Program-made: the position numbers and the translations under genes
The notes under the pieces: generated by a model
Database searches by the model: none
What the model saw: the letters and a program-made list of their open reading frames with translations, nothing else
Told to the model about the DNA's origin: nothing
Part shown: one piece after another, positions 22,001 through 37,000 of the stretch
Position numbering within the stretch: position 1 is the stretch's first letter
Layout: every line of letters begins with the position of its first letter
Assembly (NCBI GenBank): GCA_963855995.1
Contig: OY979717.1
Location: forward strand, 68,370,354 to 68,434,353
DNA: 64,000 nt
Source of the DNA: Muricea muricata
Taxonomy: Eukaryota; Cnidaria; Anthozoa; Malacalcyonacea; Plexauridae
Direction of reading: 5' to 3'

Positions 22001-25000
22001 AATACCCAGGCACAATTTTTAAGCTTGCTTGGTGCCACAGAGCGTACAGAGGTTCAACATCTCATTAATTATGCGTACCCCTGGCTTAGCCAGTGCGCTA
22101 AAGAGGTATTCTCCCCCCTGAAAATACTCATCATGGCTATTGAAAATGGCCAGGGGGGAGAAGACCTCTCCTTAGTGCACTGGCTAAGCTACGAGAACTT
22201 AAACTATCTGTGGGTATAGAGTAACATCACAAACATTTGCACAACAGTATACATAACACATGCAATAAAATCATGAAAACCTATAGTATACATTTAGCTG
22301 AACGTTGATGCTGTAGTTTTAACATACGTTTTATAAAATGGACATGAGGAGCAAACACAACCACCCAGAAGTGAAAGTTGCTCTGTGGATGTAAAGATGT
22401 ACTGACCGTTTATCTGGAACTTTAAATTCTTTCCTCAGTTGTTCGGCTTCTTTGTAAGCTCCTTTATAAACAAGCTTTACATAACAGACAAAATCGGTTA
22501 AAATCTGATTATACCCACTTTCCAACTGATCCCATGTTATGTAGTTCATGAAAACATAAGAAAACAGACCCTTATGGTAAAGTATTTTTTTGTTATTCAG
22601 CATCGTTTTCGTGTTTTAACCATTGCTGCACGTTAATGTTAAAGCACCTAGCACAGGAACGTTACCTGTAGCACGACCGAGGCTCTATAGCTAAAACTGC
22701 TTCCTGAAAGGTGCAATACACCATGAAGATAGATAGAATAGGTACAATATAGGAACTGCAAGACTAGTGGGTCATCTACTAGGGTGCAAAGATCTAAAAT
22801 ATCCGATTGTGCCGGTTGAATAATAAAGTCTGATTCACACTTGACGTAAGAATCTGGGATGACTTCTTCTGACCGATGTGATTGAGTGAATTCTACGCCA
22901 TTGCAAAAGCAATCTAATATTTGTCTTGTATACTTTAGTTGTTCACATATTCATTCACATACGTGAGAAGGAGAACATCCCCGATTCTTACGACAAGCGT
23001 GAACCAGGCTTAAACGATGTTGTGAATAATAAAATAGCGATCCGTGTTGCATGCCATGTGCAACAGTAACAAAATTTATTTTAAAGCAAAATTGCACAAA
23101 TTCAACATTTATTGGAAATGGAATTAAATAAAGTATTACCTGAAAAATGGTATCACTAACAGATAAGCCGAATAGCCCTGGCATTCTTAATTGTTCTTCT
23201 AATAGTTTCTGTTTTTCTAATAGTTTGATTTGCTCTTCCACGACCTGTGAAAAAAGTTAAAATGCAGAGAAATGTTACACAACATTGATCTCAAACATAT
23301 TCGTTTAATTTGCTCACTTTTCGAATCTTAGTTCATATTTCAAGTTCACTTGAAATTATTACATAGTATGTTTCGTTCGCTATTCTGATTATGTTTATGA
23401 ATACAAAAATCCGGTGGAATTGCACCGACAGCCCAACGTTTCGACACTCCGGTATGTTCTATTAAAAGATAATGCGAAAGACAAAACTGTATAAACGCAA
23501 AATAAAGAACGAACCTGTTTCGGAAACAAAAGATTGCCTGTGGTAAAATATTTCAGCGATTGTTTTAGGCATAAGGTCTTTTCATCAAATGTCTAATAGT
23601 AAAAACGTACTACACATGTTGAATAAGTCAAAAACAAATGCACATTATATGAAAAGAATGATAGGACTGGAGCAAGATTTGATTCCTCTTAAAAGAGATA
23701 CTTACAGTTTTGGTACAACTGTCATGCAAGTGAAAATTCCCAAGGTTCAAGAACTGATCATCAATTGTGTACACATTTTCCAACGTTTTAAGATCTTGTT
23801 CTTTACAATACTAAAATAAATTTAACAATACTGTAGCTGGAATTCTCTCAGTTTACATGCCGTTGTACGACCAATTTTACACGAATCACTTCTGGTGCAA
23901 TTTTATCACACTTTCTTACATAGAACCATGCCATGGATATAATTATTTGTAGCATCTAAATCAAATAAGCTGAATTCTTTATCCGACGAATTCTTAAGCG
24001 ATGCTGTCTTCAAAATCGCCCTGCAATTTTTCCTCAACAAGTTTTATATTCCCGAGTATACATAGTCTGCCCCCAGGGAGCTTCCATGCACACAGGCTAG
24101 AGTGTACAGTTAAAAATGACAATTTTTCCATGACAAGGCATCTTTGTTCTAAACCTGTGTGGTCATTTCAACAACAAAAATATTGGTATGTACAGCCGTC
24201 AGTTGTCAAATAATTACGCAGTGGTATTATGCTTTTCCCTGTCAAGTAAATGTCAATTATTTCTCGCTTGTCACGATCACCAATCTTCTCAGTATATGGA
24301 CTCCTCAACGTAAAGAGCAGCAGTCATCGCTCTATCCAAAGTCCATGATTCCTCCTCCCCCCCGCCACAGAGAATGACAGGGAGTAGGCAATACCAACCT
24401 CGTTCCCAGGGTTTCTCTTCTACGCTCCTTCCCTCACTTGAAGGAAACCCTGGTATCGGCTGGTCACGTGACCCTCAAGATTTTGGAGGATTCGCTTTTT
24501 TGCTGTCGCGGAGGGGATGCTAAGTAGGTGTTTTGTCACTTAATGTCCATCTTGTCCACTTAGCTATTGTATAGCGCAGCGATCCGGTCAAATGACTAAA
24601 AACAGTGAAAGCAAGCTGACATCTATATACAGCTAAATCCTCCAAAATCTGGAGGGTCACGTGACCAGCCGATACCAGGGTTTAATTCAAATGAGGAAAG
24701 GAGCGTAGAAGAGAAACCCTGGGAACGAGGTTGAGGCAATACGGGCAAACAGTGATTGGCCCATGCGGTTGTGTTCCGACATTGCCAACGGTAAAAAATA
24801 TAACAACACGTGTTATAAAACTTGTCAAGGAAAACTTCTCGTCTGTACGTGGTTTTACATCATTGTCCATATTACAGTTTCCTCGCAGTTTTACTGGACG
24901 ATTTTATGAAGTGCATAATCCAAGCAGCAGATTGGGCTAAACCTAAGTCAGCTCTTGCACTCAATTTTCAGATGACAGGAAGACATTTCGATAATATGTT

Positions 25001-28000
25001 CCTCGCGGTTTTGCTTCGGTTAAACTGAACAAAGCATAGTCCTTCTAGTGAGATTTTCAACATACTGCATCCCTCCCTGCCTGTATAGGAAGCATACAGT
25101 TTCACATAGTTTAGATATGGTTGCAATATTACCGCAGTAGTTAATACACAATTGTTATTTATACCTTGACAAACAAGCTAAGAGCAACTGGGAAATGTCG
25201 TAAAGTCATCATAAATTCCTTCAACTGTTGTTTTTCTTTAAGATCCATCACGACCATATAAACTATAACAAAATATCAAAGAGATAAAAATTTATAATGA
25301 GCATACAAGTACTTAAACCAGCTAGCAGATATTTACAATGTACGCAATTGAGTAACTTAATATGAAAATATAAAACCAAAGACAAATTTCTACCTAAGTC
25401 AGTATCTCCACTTTCGATTGCTTTCTGCAAAGCAAGCTGATTTTTCTTCATTTCAATCAACAAAGGAACTTGATCTGCAGCTTTGGATTCAAAATCTAAA
25501 AGCTTCGTAGTGGAAGATGGAAAAAAAGATATGATAGCGATAATTGAAAATGACTGAAATGAAATATCGAGCAGAAGACGAACGTGTGAATATTCATCCC
25601 AGATTTTAAGCGATAGTTACGTCCCTGGCCGAGACTGTAAGTACTGTTGAGCTAAATGCACAGGTTCACTTTAATATATTATATACACACCCTGATGGCA
25701 AGTTGAGTTCGGCCACAGCTCAGAGCTTTAGATGCAATCTCAGTGTAGGAAATACCAGGCGTGTTTCCAAGTTTCTCTGCAATAGCGCGAGCTATATCCT
25801 CGTCATCTTTATTGGTTTGTTGCACCTGCTTGGAACAACAGATGAAATGAAAGATGAAAACTTACAAATACAAGACCTACACATATGTTAGAGTTAAATA
25901 CTGAGAAAAAGGGATTTACGGCATATAAAGACCCCAAGGACGCGCGGCATCCGAGGCCTTTACTTGACATAAATTTTCTAAAAGAGTCTTTACTTTAAAC
26001 ACTTGTGACTTGAAACAATTTAGGTCGAGATTCTTCGAGATTTTTCATTTGATCTAATTATTTATTCAAGGAATAAGGTCCAAGATAAGTACCTCAGAAC
26101 ATCAAAGGTTTATAAATTAAGGAAAATAAATTAAGATCGGATACAGCCTAGCCTAGGGTTATCATTAAGCATAGCCTGGATGCCTACTACTTATGATTGA
26201 ATACGAAAACACTCTTACATCCGTCCAAAAGGGGAAAAAATATAAATAAAATCACAAGAAACTTAACGACAGTTCACACTGGAGCGATTTTTACCTTCGG
26301 ATAAATGTGAAGGCCTTCAGGCCTTTACTGAAGATCAATCACTGAACTTTTCCTGTCGCAGACAGAGATTTTATCATGTAGGAGTGACCCAGGTTGTATT
26401 TGATCATATTCAGTCGGTAATCCAGGCTGTATTCGATCATATCTAGCAGGTAACCCACTAAACCCAGGCTGTATTTAATTATATCTACAGTAGGTAGTCA
26501 AGGCTGTATCCGATCATATGTAGTACATAACCCAGGCTGTGAGGGATCTACCAGAGTAGCTCAATTCTGTTATATTTCATTCAGTAGCCCTTGTGATTTA
26601 TATTACATATAGTCGGCAGATTTAGCTTATGTGACACATAGTCAATAGACTGACCTTATAACAAGCCCAGTGCGCCAGAATTCTACTTTCACCATCACTC
26701 TTGGGAATTCTTAAATAATTACTGATTCGAATTGCCAAACAATACTGACGTCGAAGAATCAATCTGAAGACATAAGATAGAAAAATAAAAGCATGACACC
26801 ATCTTGCCCTGCCTAATACGTGTGGGGGTCAACCATATATCTCCTCTACCCGGGACACGTAATCCGTATTGAGCCATAAGCGAGTAATCCAAAATGTTTG
26901 TTAGTCAAGTCAAGGCCGAAACTGCCTCTCTAAACCACTGATCTCATCGTAGACTGGATATAGCTTATGAAGCAATTCAATGATACAAATTTCTCACACA
27001 TAATTTTGTTTATCCATGGTGGAGCAGTGAGGCTTATAATGAATCATATAAATGGCATGTAATTATTATAATTGCAATTGTAATTAATAATAAGTCATAT
27101 AAATGATATCTCGCCATGTAATTATTCTACACAAATTAGCATGACAAAGACTCCATTTATAATTAAGCTTTCTTTCACTTTTGATAAAAATAGAAGCTAT
27201 ATGTAGTCTGCTATCAGATCAGTTCTCTTAACACCCCCCCCCCCTCTTCCCCTCAATAAATCAAGCAACGTTTACTCTAAACAACACTTAACAGACATAC
27301 TGAACCATGAAATTTCGTTGGATCATGCATAATTATCTGAGTGAGCTATGCACATTGTGTTTTAAAAAATGTGAATAATTCAGTTTCCAATCTCACCGGT
27401 CAATGAGAACAGCCATGGACATTTTCTCCAATCTTATTGATTCATTAAGGAAATTACAAATTTACAATTGTAACGTAAACAGAATATGTGTAATATCATT
27501 AAAAAAGTTTTAATATATCATCATTATGATCACTGTTTTTAAAGTGGAACAAACACCTTGTATGATTTTTTGTATGTGACATGTTTGGATCATTCTAAGA
27601 AGAAATGGAATATATCTTTATACTTAACATCCTCATCTTCATCAACTTTTCACTAATAAAGATTGTGGATATGATTCACAAGGTGAATTCTTGGAGCAAA
27701 AAAACAAAGGAAAACTTATTTGCAATTCACCTAATGACATCATATCCGGAAACTTTATCAGTGAAAACTTTATCAGGTGATGACGATGAAGATTTTGACT
27801 ATAAAGATATATTACATTTTTTCTTATGATGATCCAAACATATCACATACAAAAAATCATATAAGGTGTTAGTTGCACTTTAAAACTGTAGTATTATTTT
27901 AAAATGTACCATGAAATCGTAATAATAATTAATAATAAATTATTGTCAATAAATTATTAATAAATATTCAAACATGACTAATAATTCATAAGATTATTGG

Positions 28001-31000
28001 CGAATCATGTCAACCATAATAAGTCATGTGAGATGAATTTATACCTCATAAAGTGCTAATTAGGATGTTACTTCATCTAATCTGGCACGTTCATTAGTTC
28101 ATATAATGTTGCATCCTAATTAGCATTACAATGCGACCTATTTAAAGTACTATTTAACTCGCATTTTATCATATCGAGAACGCTCTTTCCAGCTCGTGCA
28201 TTAAAATATACTAAGCATTATATGCTTATTATTATGAGACATTATGTATATCGTAATCATTACATAGTAGAATACTGGGGCCGGTTGTTCGAAGCCTGTT
28301 TAGCGTAAACGGTGGATAGGTCAAAATTAAATCGTTAAACAGTTGACTTAAATATTTTGTACTAAATATGTAGTTGTAAGCGTAATCATTCTATCAAGGT
28401 TCAAAACTTTTAGTTCGGTTGTTGAATGAATCTATAAACTTGGTTTCTATTTTGAGCTTAACCATCGTTTAAGCTAAACGGGCTTCGAACAACCGGCCCC
28501 AGGTCGTGAAATATCAAAGGATACTGCACATAAGTTAACGGCAAACCCACAGTGTAATCTCTGACGGCATTTAATACCCTCAACATTTGACACATTTCCA
28601 CAAAATCTTTATGTGGTTCCAGTTCTGTCTCAAAACTTTTCCCAAAGGAAGCTGCCTAAATATAAGTATCGTAAAATTTCTTTATCAGTTTTCACAGCAA
28701 AAGATATGCATAAGTTTTAGCCTCATGATAACTCATGTTAACTGACTGCTTTCGAAAAAATACCTAACGCTCACGCGATTTGAAATCTGACACAAAGATT
28801 GAAAGCATATGTAACAGCCACTTTCTCAAACAACTCTCTGACCGATAACGGCAGCAGCATAAAAAATACTCACGTTTCACTTTTCTTATGCAAACCATAC
28901 ACTGAGCTGTTTGCTTCGTAGTGGCAGCGGATAGCGATTTTTTGAATTTCACTATCCGGTCGAATGCTGTATCAAATTTTTCATACTCTAGCTATATATA
29001 ATTTAATTCGAACATACATACTTTTTCTCACGAATAAAAATTGTTGAAAAAGTTTAGTCTATCCGTCAATGACTGCATGCATGTAGACGATCATAAACTT
29101 AATACTAATTATAATACAGCATTTGTAAATTCTGAACGCTGATTGGCTAAGGGCCGTGTTGATATAACTCTATGTCAACACGGAAAATTTCCCGCCACTC
29201 TTCTGTTAAAGTTCTTTGTGCTATATTATAAAAGAAATATAAAACATTTTTTCCGTATTGATAAACAGTTATATCAACACTCGTAAAAATTGGAAAAACT
29301 CGAAATTGTGTGAAAACACTCCACCCTGCGGGTGTCGTGTTTCCACACAATTTCTCGTTTTTCCAATTTCCACTCGTGTTCATATATAACTATATATCAA
29401 CACCGAAAATATTTTATATTTTTTAAATAACAAACGCTTACTCGCAATAAACCTCTCTGTAAAGTTTGTTCAAATTCTGATCCTGCCGCTTGGACACACT
29501 GTTTGACAGCTTCTGATAACTTGCCTTTTATAAGGCGAATATATTCATCAGCTTTGGCACTCTTTTTCTAAACAAAACATGATACATATTTTAATGCTTA
29601 AAACTCTGTGCCTCTCAACATCGGTTTATGGTCAGTATGGTCTTGGCCAATGAACCAAGTTGTCTAGTATATAATATACAACGCAAAGCCTCATATAGTT
29701 GTGCATAGCCATCGGAGAAGTTGCGCATGAATTATGTGCTAACCGCAGGTACACCTATGAAGAAGACTAGCTAAACCTGAGGACAGGAAGCCGGGCAATG
29801 ACTGAATCTGGATCGACATTGAACTTTAATTCATACTACAATTTTGCTGACCCGCTCAAAACAAATGAGTGAAATGCTCACCTCAAATTCCTTCATTGCT
29901 TCATACAACATGGCTCCAGATTCCACAGAGCCGATCTTAAATACATTCTCAACAACACCTGAACAAAAATATTTTTAACTTCGCCACAAGAGCACGGTGA
30001 CCACCACAGCATACGCCAATAAAGGTGGGCACGTATAACCTACCTCTCCTGTCCAGTAACCGCGGGGGAAAAAACCGGAGTACCCTACGACTTTCACAGC
30101 AGAGCGTTCACTTATATATTTTCACATGAGAACTGGGTTCGAATCACATTAACAAGCCCCTATTGAGAATCGAATCCGCGATCTTGGAAATGAAAGGTGA
30201 GTGTTTTAACAGCAGCTGGGAAATTTGTCTGAGCATGCGCCAGATAAGCCTGCGTGAACGCGTGGAAATTGCGTGATTTACGCGTGATATTTAAAAATCA
30301 TATAACAAACATGGATCACAAGCATTTTCAGTGGACTAAACGACCTTTTAGCGTAATTTTTAAGAGCACGCTAACAAATCAGGTGAGTAGATATAAACAT
30401 GAAGGCCAAGTTCGAGCTAAAATCATGTTGGAGCAAAAGGCTGATTTTTTAACATTCGACTCAAACTAGTCAACGCTCGTACTCGAACAACAATACAAAA
30501 ATGTCACTGAAATCAATCGACTAAACGCGTTAGTCAATTGAAAAATATCTTTACCATTTGTACGAAAACATTTATACAGTATCAAAGACATCATTGCACT
30601 GACGGCCCACGTGACTGTGGATGTTTTATCACTTTCACGACCATTTCAACAACAACCGTAATTTAAAGTACTTCTCCGGTAGCGAGTTTCACAACAAACT
30701 ATTGGCCATGAGCGGAATTTATAAAACAAAAAAATTGGTTTCGAAAGGAACATAAACATATTGGAAGTAACAGGAAACAAATATCTTTTTGGAGCAAAAG
30801 CTAAATTTTTCAGTATTAAGTCAAACGTAAATTCAACATCGCGCTTAATTCTTGGCAACCAACTCACATGTCAAAGTTTGGAAATTTGCTTCAACAGACG
30901 ATGTCATCACTTCAAAATATGATTAACTGACAGCTATATCAGTCCTTTACTGAAATCAATAAAAAATTGTGAACAAAGTTATAACTGGCTCGTCAAAGAA

Positions 31001-34000
31001 ACGAAATTCCGAGCACCTCTGGAACCAATCTGTTTTCGCAAATAATATGCTAATTACATTTTGTGTTCAACCGCCAACAATATTTTTGCACAGCGGTGGC
31101 AAATTTCCCAGCTGCTTGTTTTAACCACTTCGGCGCCAAAACGTGAAAATGCCCTCGGATAGTGCATGTCAAAAAGGTCATTGCTATTATCCAGGTATGT
31201 TCAAGAAAACGATCAGAATTGTCTACGCTAAAATGTGATGGCCTGATAGCTTCTATTTTCGCTCAATAAACTTTTAAAAATATATATCCCTTTACAATTT
31301 CTGTATGCGGACAATAATTGCAACTTACCAGGAACTTTCTGAAGGAATTCGTGTTTCTCATTGCTGATAATTCTAACGCCATCAATCTCAGGCACCAGAT
31401 AAACATCATCATCCAGGAAACGAGTGAGTAGGTTAAGGTCAATTGAAAACAATTTTGAACAAAAGCAAAACGGGCAATAATGCTGAGAGACAGTACACAC
31501 TGTATGATGCATGCATTTTTCACTCCTAAAGGACACAGTTGCCTGACAATAACTTAACATTTTCCTATTACCCTCCACAAGTTTGGGTCAAAATAGTCTC
31601 AGTTACAGCATATTTTAATACAACGTTGTTCCTCAGTTAATATTTGCTATAATCTTTTTCGGCATGGTCAACAACCAGTGGCTAACATGGAAACGTAGCT
31701 ACACGTCTAGTATTAGGAATATCATTTCAAATAAAGGCAATGTATGTTACTGCGTCTGCATTTTGTTCGTCTGGAAATGACAAGTTATTCAGGTGATTTG
31801 TTGAGCTTGCTTACTTTCACTACTCTCACCAGAAGAGACATGTGCAAAGTTTTTTTTTAATCAAGGATATATATCGTTATCTTTATCAGGTCCAATCATC
31901 ATATACTGATATTGCCAATAACATATCAGCGCACCATTGCCACACCTAAATATAAGATGCATATACAAACAAGGTTGTTTTGACTTGTTCATGCAGCCTG
32001 TCTGGCCTAACGCTTTGTTATATAACACAAGGCGCAGACATAAATGTTTCGACCGAGATAATGTACTAATTTAGTACATATGCAGTAAAGTACAATGGAA
32101 GAACAGACGACACCGGAAAATAACGCCGTAATACAGTGTTATGCACAGCCCAGGTAAAATGGGTGGAGGAAAAGAATGACTGTTACGGTAGAAAACGATC
32201 CATGAAAATTAAATATTGAAGCTGAAACAGTCAATTGAATTTGTATCATATTACGCCATTAAGTTCGAAAAAATTTGAAAAAGCAAATTGAAGTCTGTCG
32301 AAGGACAAGCATAAGAGAGGAGGTTACTTTCTTTCTTTTGTTTAAATTTTATGACCGTACTTGTTTTTCTTGTCATTTTTTCGATCATTTTTTGCTTTAT
32401 GCCCGCAATGCATTTTGGTAAAATGTACATGCTGCTATCTTTTTCGTTATGGTAATTGAGGCGATCCTAGTAAAGTAACTCTGGAGCGAATTGTACGAAA
32501 AATACACCCTGCACATAATGTACTCACCATGCTAGCTGCTGAGGGCGAGATGTTTGCCGAGTATTTAATTCACAGTAAACAGTCTACAATATCAAACAAA
32601 CAACATGCAAACTTATATATAATGCACGAGAAATTATTTTATTGTCTCAAAAATACGAAGTTTGAACCAAGTTCGAAGTGCTTGGATATTTATTTCAACT
32701 GTAAAGTTTCATTAGATTTTGAGACAACACTTTCAACACTTTAATACGTCATATAAATATTAAGGTCAGATACTACTGCGCATGCGATTAAGCTTCATGT
32801 ACAATTTTGTTTATGATCATTCGAAAATCTGCTTTGTAATTTTATGATTTAGTCTTAATGCCATTGATCACAATTGTTTGTACTATACTACCATCAGTTT
32901 GTTGCCATGTCAGAGGCATACACCTACAGAACTAATTGACCGCAGCCCATCAATGCCGCGGTGCATCTATTGAAATGATAATGGTATGAACATACTGCCA
33001 AATCAGAGGATCCAATCCACACCAGGCCAGTATCGGCAAAAAGTGCTAAATATTTATTATTGACCGATAGCGCCATCTCTACGAAAGCATTGACTTGTTC
33101 GTTGAGTTCTGGTGTCTAAAAGAAGGCAGAAAGTTTAACATGGCGTGTTAACCAACTACTCCGGCATCTAGTGGTCCATCGACTTGCCATATCAAGAGTC
33201 AATTCGCTTTTTCTACCTCTGGACTGACTATCATGCAAGTTTACATGTTATCGTATCAGCCGTATTTGCACAGAAAAACATATAATTCGGCTAAATATTA
33301 AATACGTAGTCCAATTTAACTGTTGCAATTAGCGGACACCATTAGCTCGTATGTTTAGAGCGTCATTTTGACGCACTTAAAGCCAAATTTGTTCGTCATA
33401 TCACGTCGCTGAATTTCTATATTTGCGCGAACAAATTCACCTAAAGTGGAAAACAGTCTCGACAAACAATCTATTCCTATATATACGAGACGCAATAAAC
33501 AGTCACAGTAAAGGGTACTATACCAACAACTTTTCAACTACGCCAAATTTCGCATTTGAGAATTACCAATGTCAAAGACGTTTTAGTCACGTGTTTACTA
33601 CGACAAAAATGCCCCTTTCAGGCGCCTTCTTTTAAACAAAACCAGTCAGATGATCCATTTCAGACGATCAATTCGTCTTTCTATAGCCAAATACAACTAT
33701 TCACATCACATATTTCGAAACTTCACGTAACTCAGTAGGTAGGACAATACAGCATATGCCGAATGACTTGTCGTATAGTAAAGCAAAATTTTGATGACCC
33801 CAGTGGGGATCTGAACATTAATTTTACCTAAGTACAGACAGCATTTCAAGATGAATCTCGCAAGATACTAATAAATGCACGACTTACTAATTTCACAACA
33901 TTATCAATAGTAACGGAGTAAAGAAAACTTTCAACGGCAACTAAAACCCTAGATCCTCTGTCTTCTGGAATTGTGATCCAGCTACTGGGTGGAGCATTCA

Positions 34001-37000
34001 GACCTATAGAAAGAAAAATCTGGAAAGAACTTATACGACCAAACCTTGGGGAATTTAACATTTATATGTACTTCACATGGCCAATAGTAATGTTTTAAAT
34101 TATCAATCGAGGATTACAGTGTATTTCTTTGCAGAGCATTTTTCACACCTTGTTAAAAGTATCGCAAAAGTCTAGGCTAAACTAAAAATTTTAGGTTTAA
34201 CAGGGCGGGACAAACAGGTCTATTACAGCAACAGTGTATAAGTAACAGTGTACAGATTCATATTGCGTACAAAGTAGAGGTTACAACTAACCAAGGGGGT
34301 TGGCTAATTTCCGTATCCTTTTATCTTCTAAGTTATTGATGGTATAAAAATGATAACGACCAGTTAATATGGTAATACCAGATCCCATGGAACTTGAGAG
34401 GAACCGACAGTCAATGACTTTTGATTGCTGTGCTTCCTAGAAATGGAAACTTAGTTACTAAAGAGTTTTAGTTAAAGGGTCATGGTTAACCACAGTACAT
34501 TTCGTACATTTGTTTACGCAATAGCCACCAACATTTTCAAATTTTCAAGGGGTTGGTAAATTATCGCAATAAACATGCTAGCCTTACATTAAAAACACAC
34601 TAGCCTCGGACAGCTACTTATGTAGCTGGTTTCCACGAAGGGCGTCACACTGACAAAATATGACACTGACAAATTTATTTACAAATTATCATAATATTTA
34701 CAAGAAATGAATACAGATATATACTTTACTTTAACTTTACTTTAATCAAATTTCAAATGTACATTAAATTACACAGATAATTCTAACGCAATTTGAGGCG
34801 AGCTTAAAACAGAATTCAAGATACCTTAACATAAGCTCCCTAATTATGTTAACTAATTATCCAACTATAGTAAATTACAATAAAATATATATGTACATAT
34901 ATATGCAAATGTAATGAAGCCTACCTACTAATTGGCTCCACACTACTCTTTTTATTACAAAAAGGTTTTACAACAAAGATGTTTCAGAAAATTTATACCT
35001 ATAAAATTGGACTAGCCTACTACAAAAGACGACTAAATTACTAGATTCTCTTATCGCAAGCGGAAGGTTGTTCCAAAGATGACAAATACATACGAAATAC
35101 GAGTTCCTAAAAGCCTCGGTCCTACAAAAAGGAACTCACCAAAGTTAGGTGGTCAACATTTTTAAGTGGCTTACAACAGGAACGAAAGAAGACATACTCT
35201 AATATATCAACCGAATGAATATTCTTTAAACATCTAAAGAAGAAGATGATATCATTTATTTCTCTTCGATATTGCAATGGAAGTAGATTTAACCTACTTA
35301 AACGCTCATACTCTGAATAATCACTGCCGATAATAAATCTAGTGGCACCCCTCTGCACTCTCTCTGGTGTTGTAATATTTCTCTTAGTATAGGGTGACCA
35401 TACGACCGAAGCATACTCAAGGCGAGACCTAACCCAAGTTATATATAGTATTCGTTTTATACTAAGATCAGAAATATCCCTACATGTACGACATAAGAGC
35501 CTTAACATCTTATGGGCCTTGCCTGTAAGAAAATCAACATGATCATTCCCACTCAAGTCCTGTCTAATCAATACACCAAGATCCTTTTCAACAACCACTC
35601 TATCTAACCTGGATTCTAACCTGGGGTAGAGACGTTTCCCTCGAAATAACATTAGACATCTCTCACTGAGAGCTAACTGTAGCAACGTGCATAAAACATG
35701 TCTGCTTTATTTGTCTTTTGACTCAGTTTTATCGATTTATTTCAAAGCCAAACCATCATTCTTGCGAAAAAAGAAACAAAGAAAAGGTCTATACGACTAC
35801 GAAGAAATACAAATTTTGCTTATTTATTCGGGTAATCGCAAAACCCTGACGTAAACATATAAACACCCGCATTGTCGGAGAACCTTGTTAACCTTTAGAT
35901 ATTTTTTTATACACGTAAAAGTGCGTGTATTGTTGAGATGTTTCGGTACAAAATGAGTTCAAACGATGTCTTTATCGTAGGACGCCGACACCGGAAAAAA
36001 TAAAACAAAAAAACTGAGCGAGGTGAGTTTATAACTCTGCCACGCCCCACGGGCAGGCGGAGTAATTGCATGGAAGAATGCGAGTGGATGCCCCTCCCTC
36101 ACCCTCTTGTCCATGTGATACGATGGAATTATTAGCAAAACTGAGCTGTCGTCTACATGAGACCGAGACGCATAATCAGATTTCGTACCAGTTTCATGCA
36201 AACAGGACATTACAAGTAACACTCCTCCGTGGATTGACGGTGAAGTGGGGTGTCGTCTCTCAAAAAAAGACTCTTTCTTCGACGATCGGCTAAGACGTTA
36301 ATAAGAAACAAGCGAACACAATACTTTCAACCTCTTCCTACACTGTTAAAACCAAACAACAAAAAGTTCTGGTCAGAGTTTAAAGCCACTTCTAGGCGCT
36401 CGAACATTCCTGGAAAAAATGATATAGACCCAAAAAGATTCTTCTCACATAACAGCTGAAAATCCAATCGAGATAGCTAACGTGTTAAATCAATCTTCTT
36501 CTCCGGGTTTAAACCTTGTGATGCAGCCCAACACAACCCTCTTCCTGCTGACGACGATTCAGCTAATCTAATAACTATCTCAGATCTCGAGTTAACTGAA
36601 GGCGAAGTCCGTTGTGTACTTCAAACTTTCGACATTGGCAAAGCCACGAGTCCAAACATAATTCCAGCGATGTTGCTAAAAACCTGCGCAGTTAACATCA
36701 GTTCATCTTTGTGCGAACTTTTCAAGAGTTTATTTATATAAGAGTTTATCATGTGGAAAGTTGCCGTTGGATTGGAAGTTGTCTAATATCAGTCCAATTC
36801 CAAAGAAAAGTCCTTTCCATGAAGTCTGTAACTACTGTATAGACCAATATCACTTTTATCGTTGGTCTCCAAGGTGTTTGAACGTTGCATCAACAATACA
36901 CCCTAAATACGGTTTTCTAAGCGGCAAGTCTACAACTGAGCAGTTGCTTTATGTTCTTCACGAGATTCATAATGTCTGGGAAAAAGACTTTGCGAAAACT

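Noticed and set aside
31263-31523. Alternative minus-strand frame through VPS16 exon 10
   Set aside because: It uses a GT-AG-like acceptor (CAG near 31495) but puts the exon in the wrong frame. The U12 AC acceptor restores the conserved protein.
33715-33800. Possible tRNA gene (TAACTCAGTAGGTAGG)
   Set aside because: A-box-like sequence only; no matching B box or cloverleaf at the right distance.
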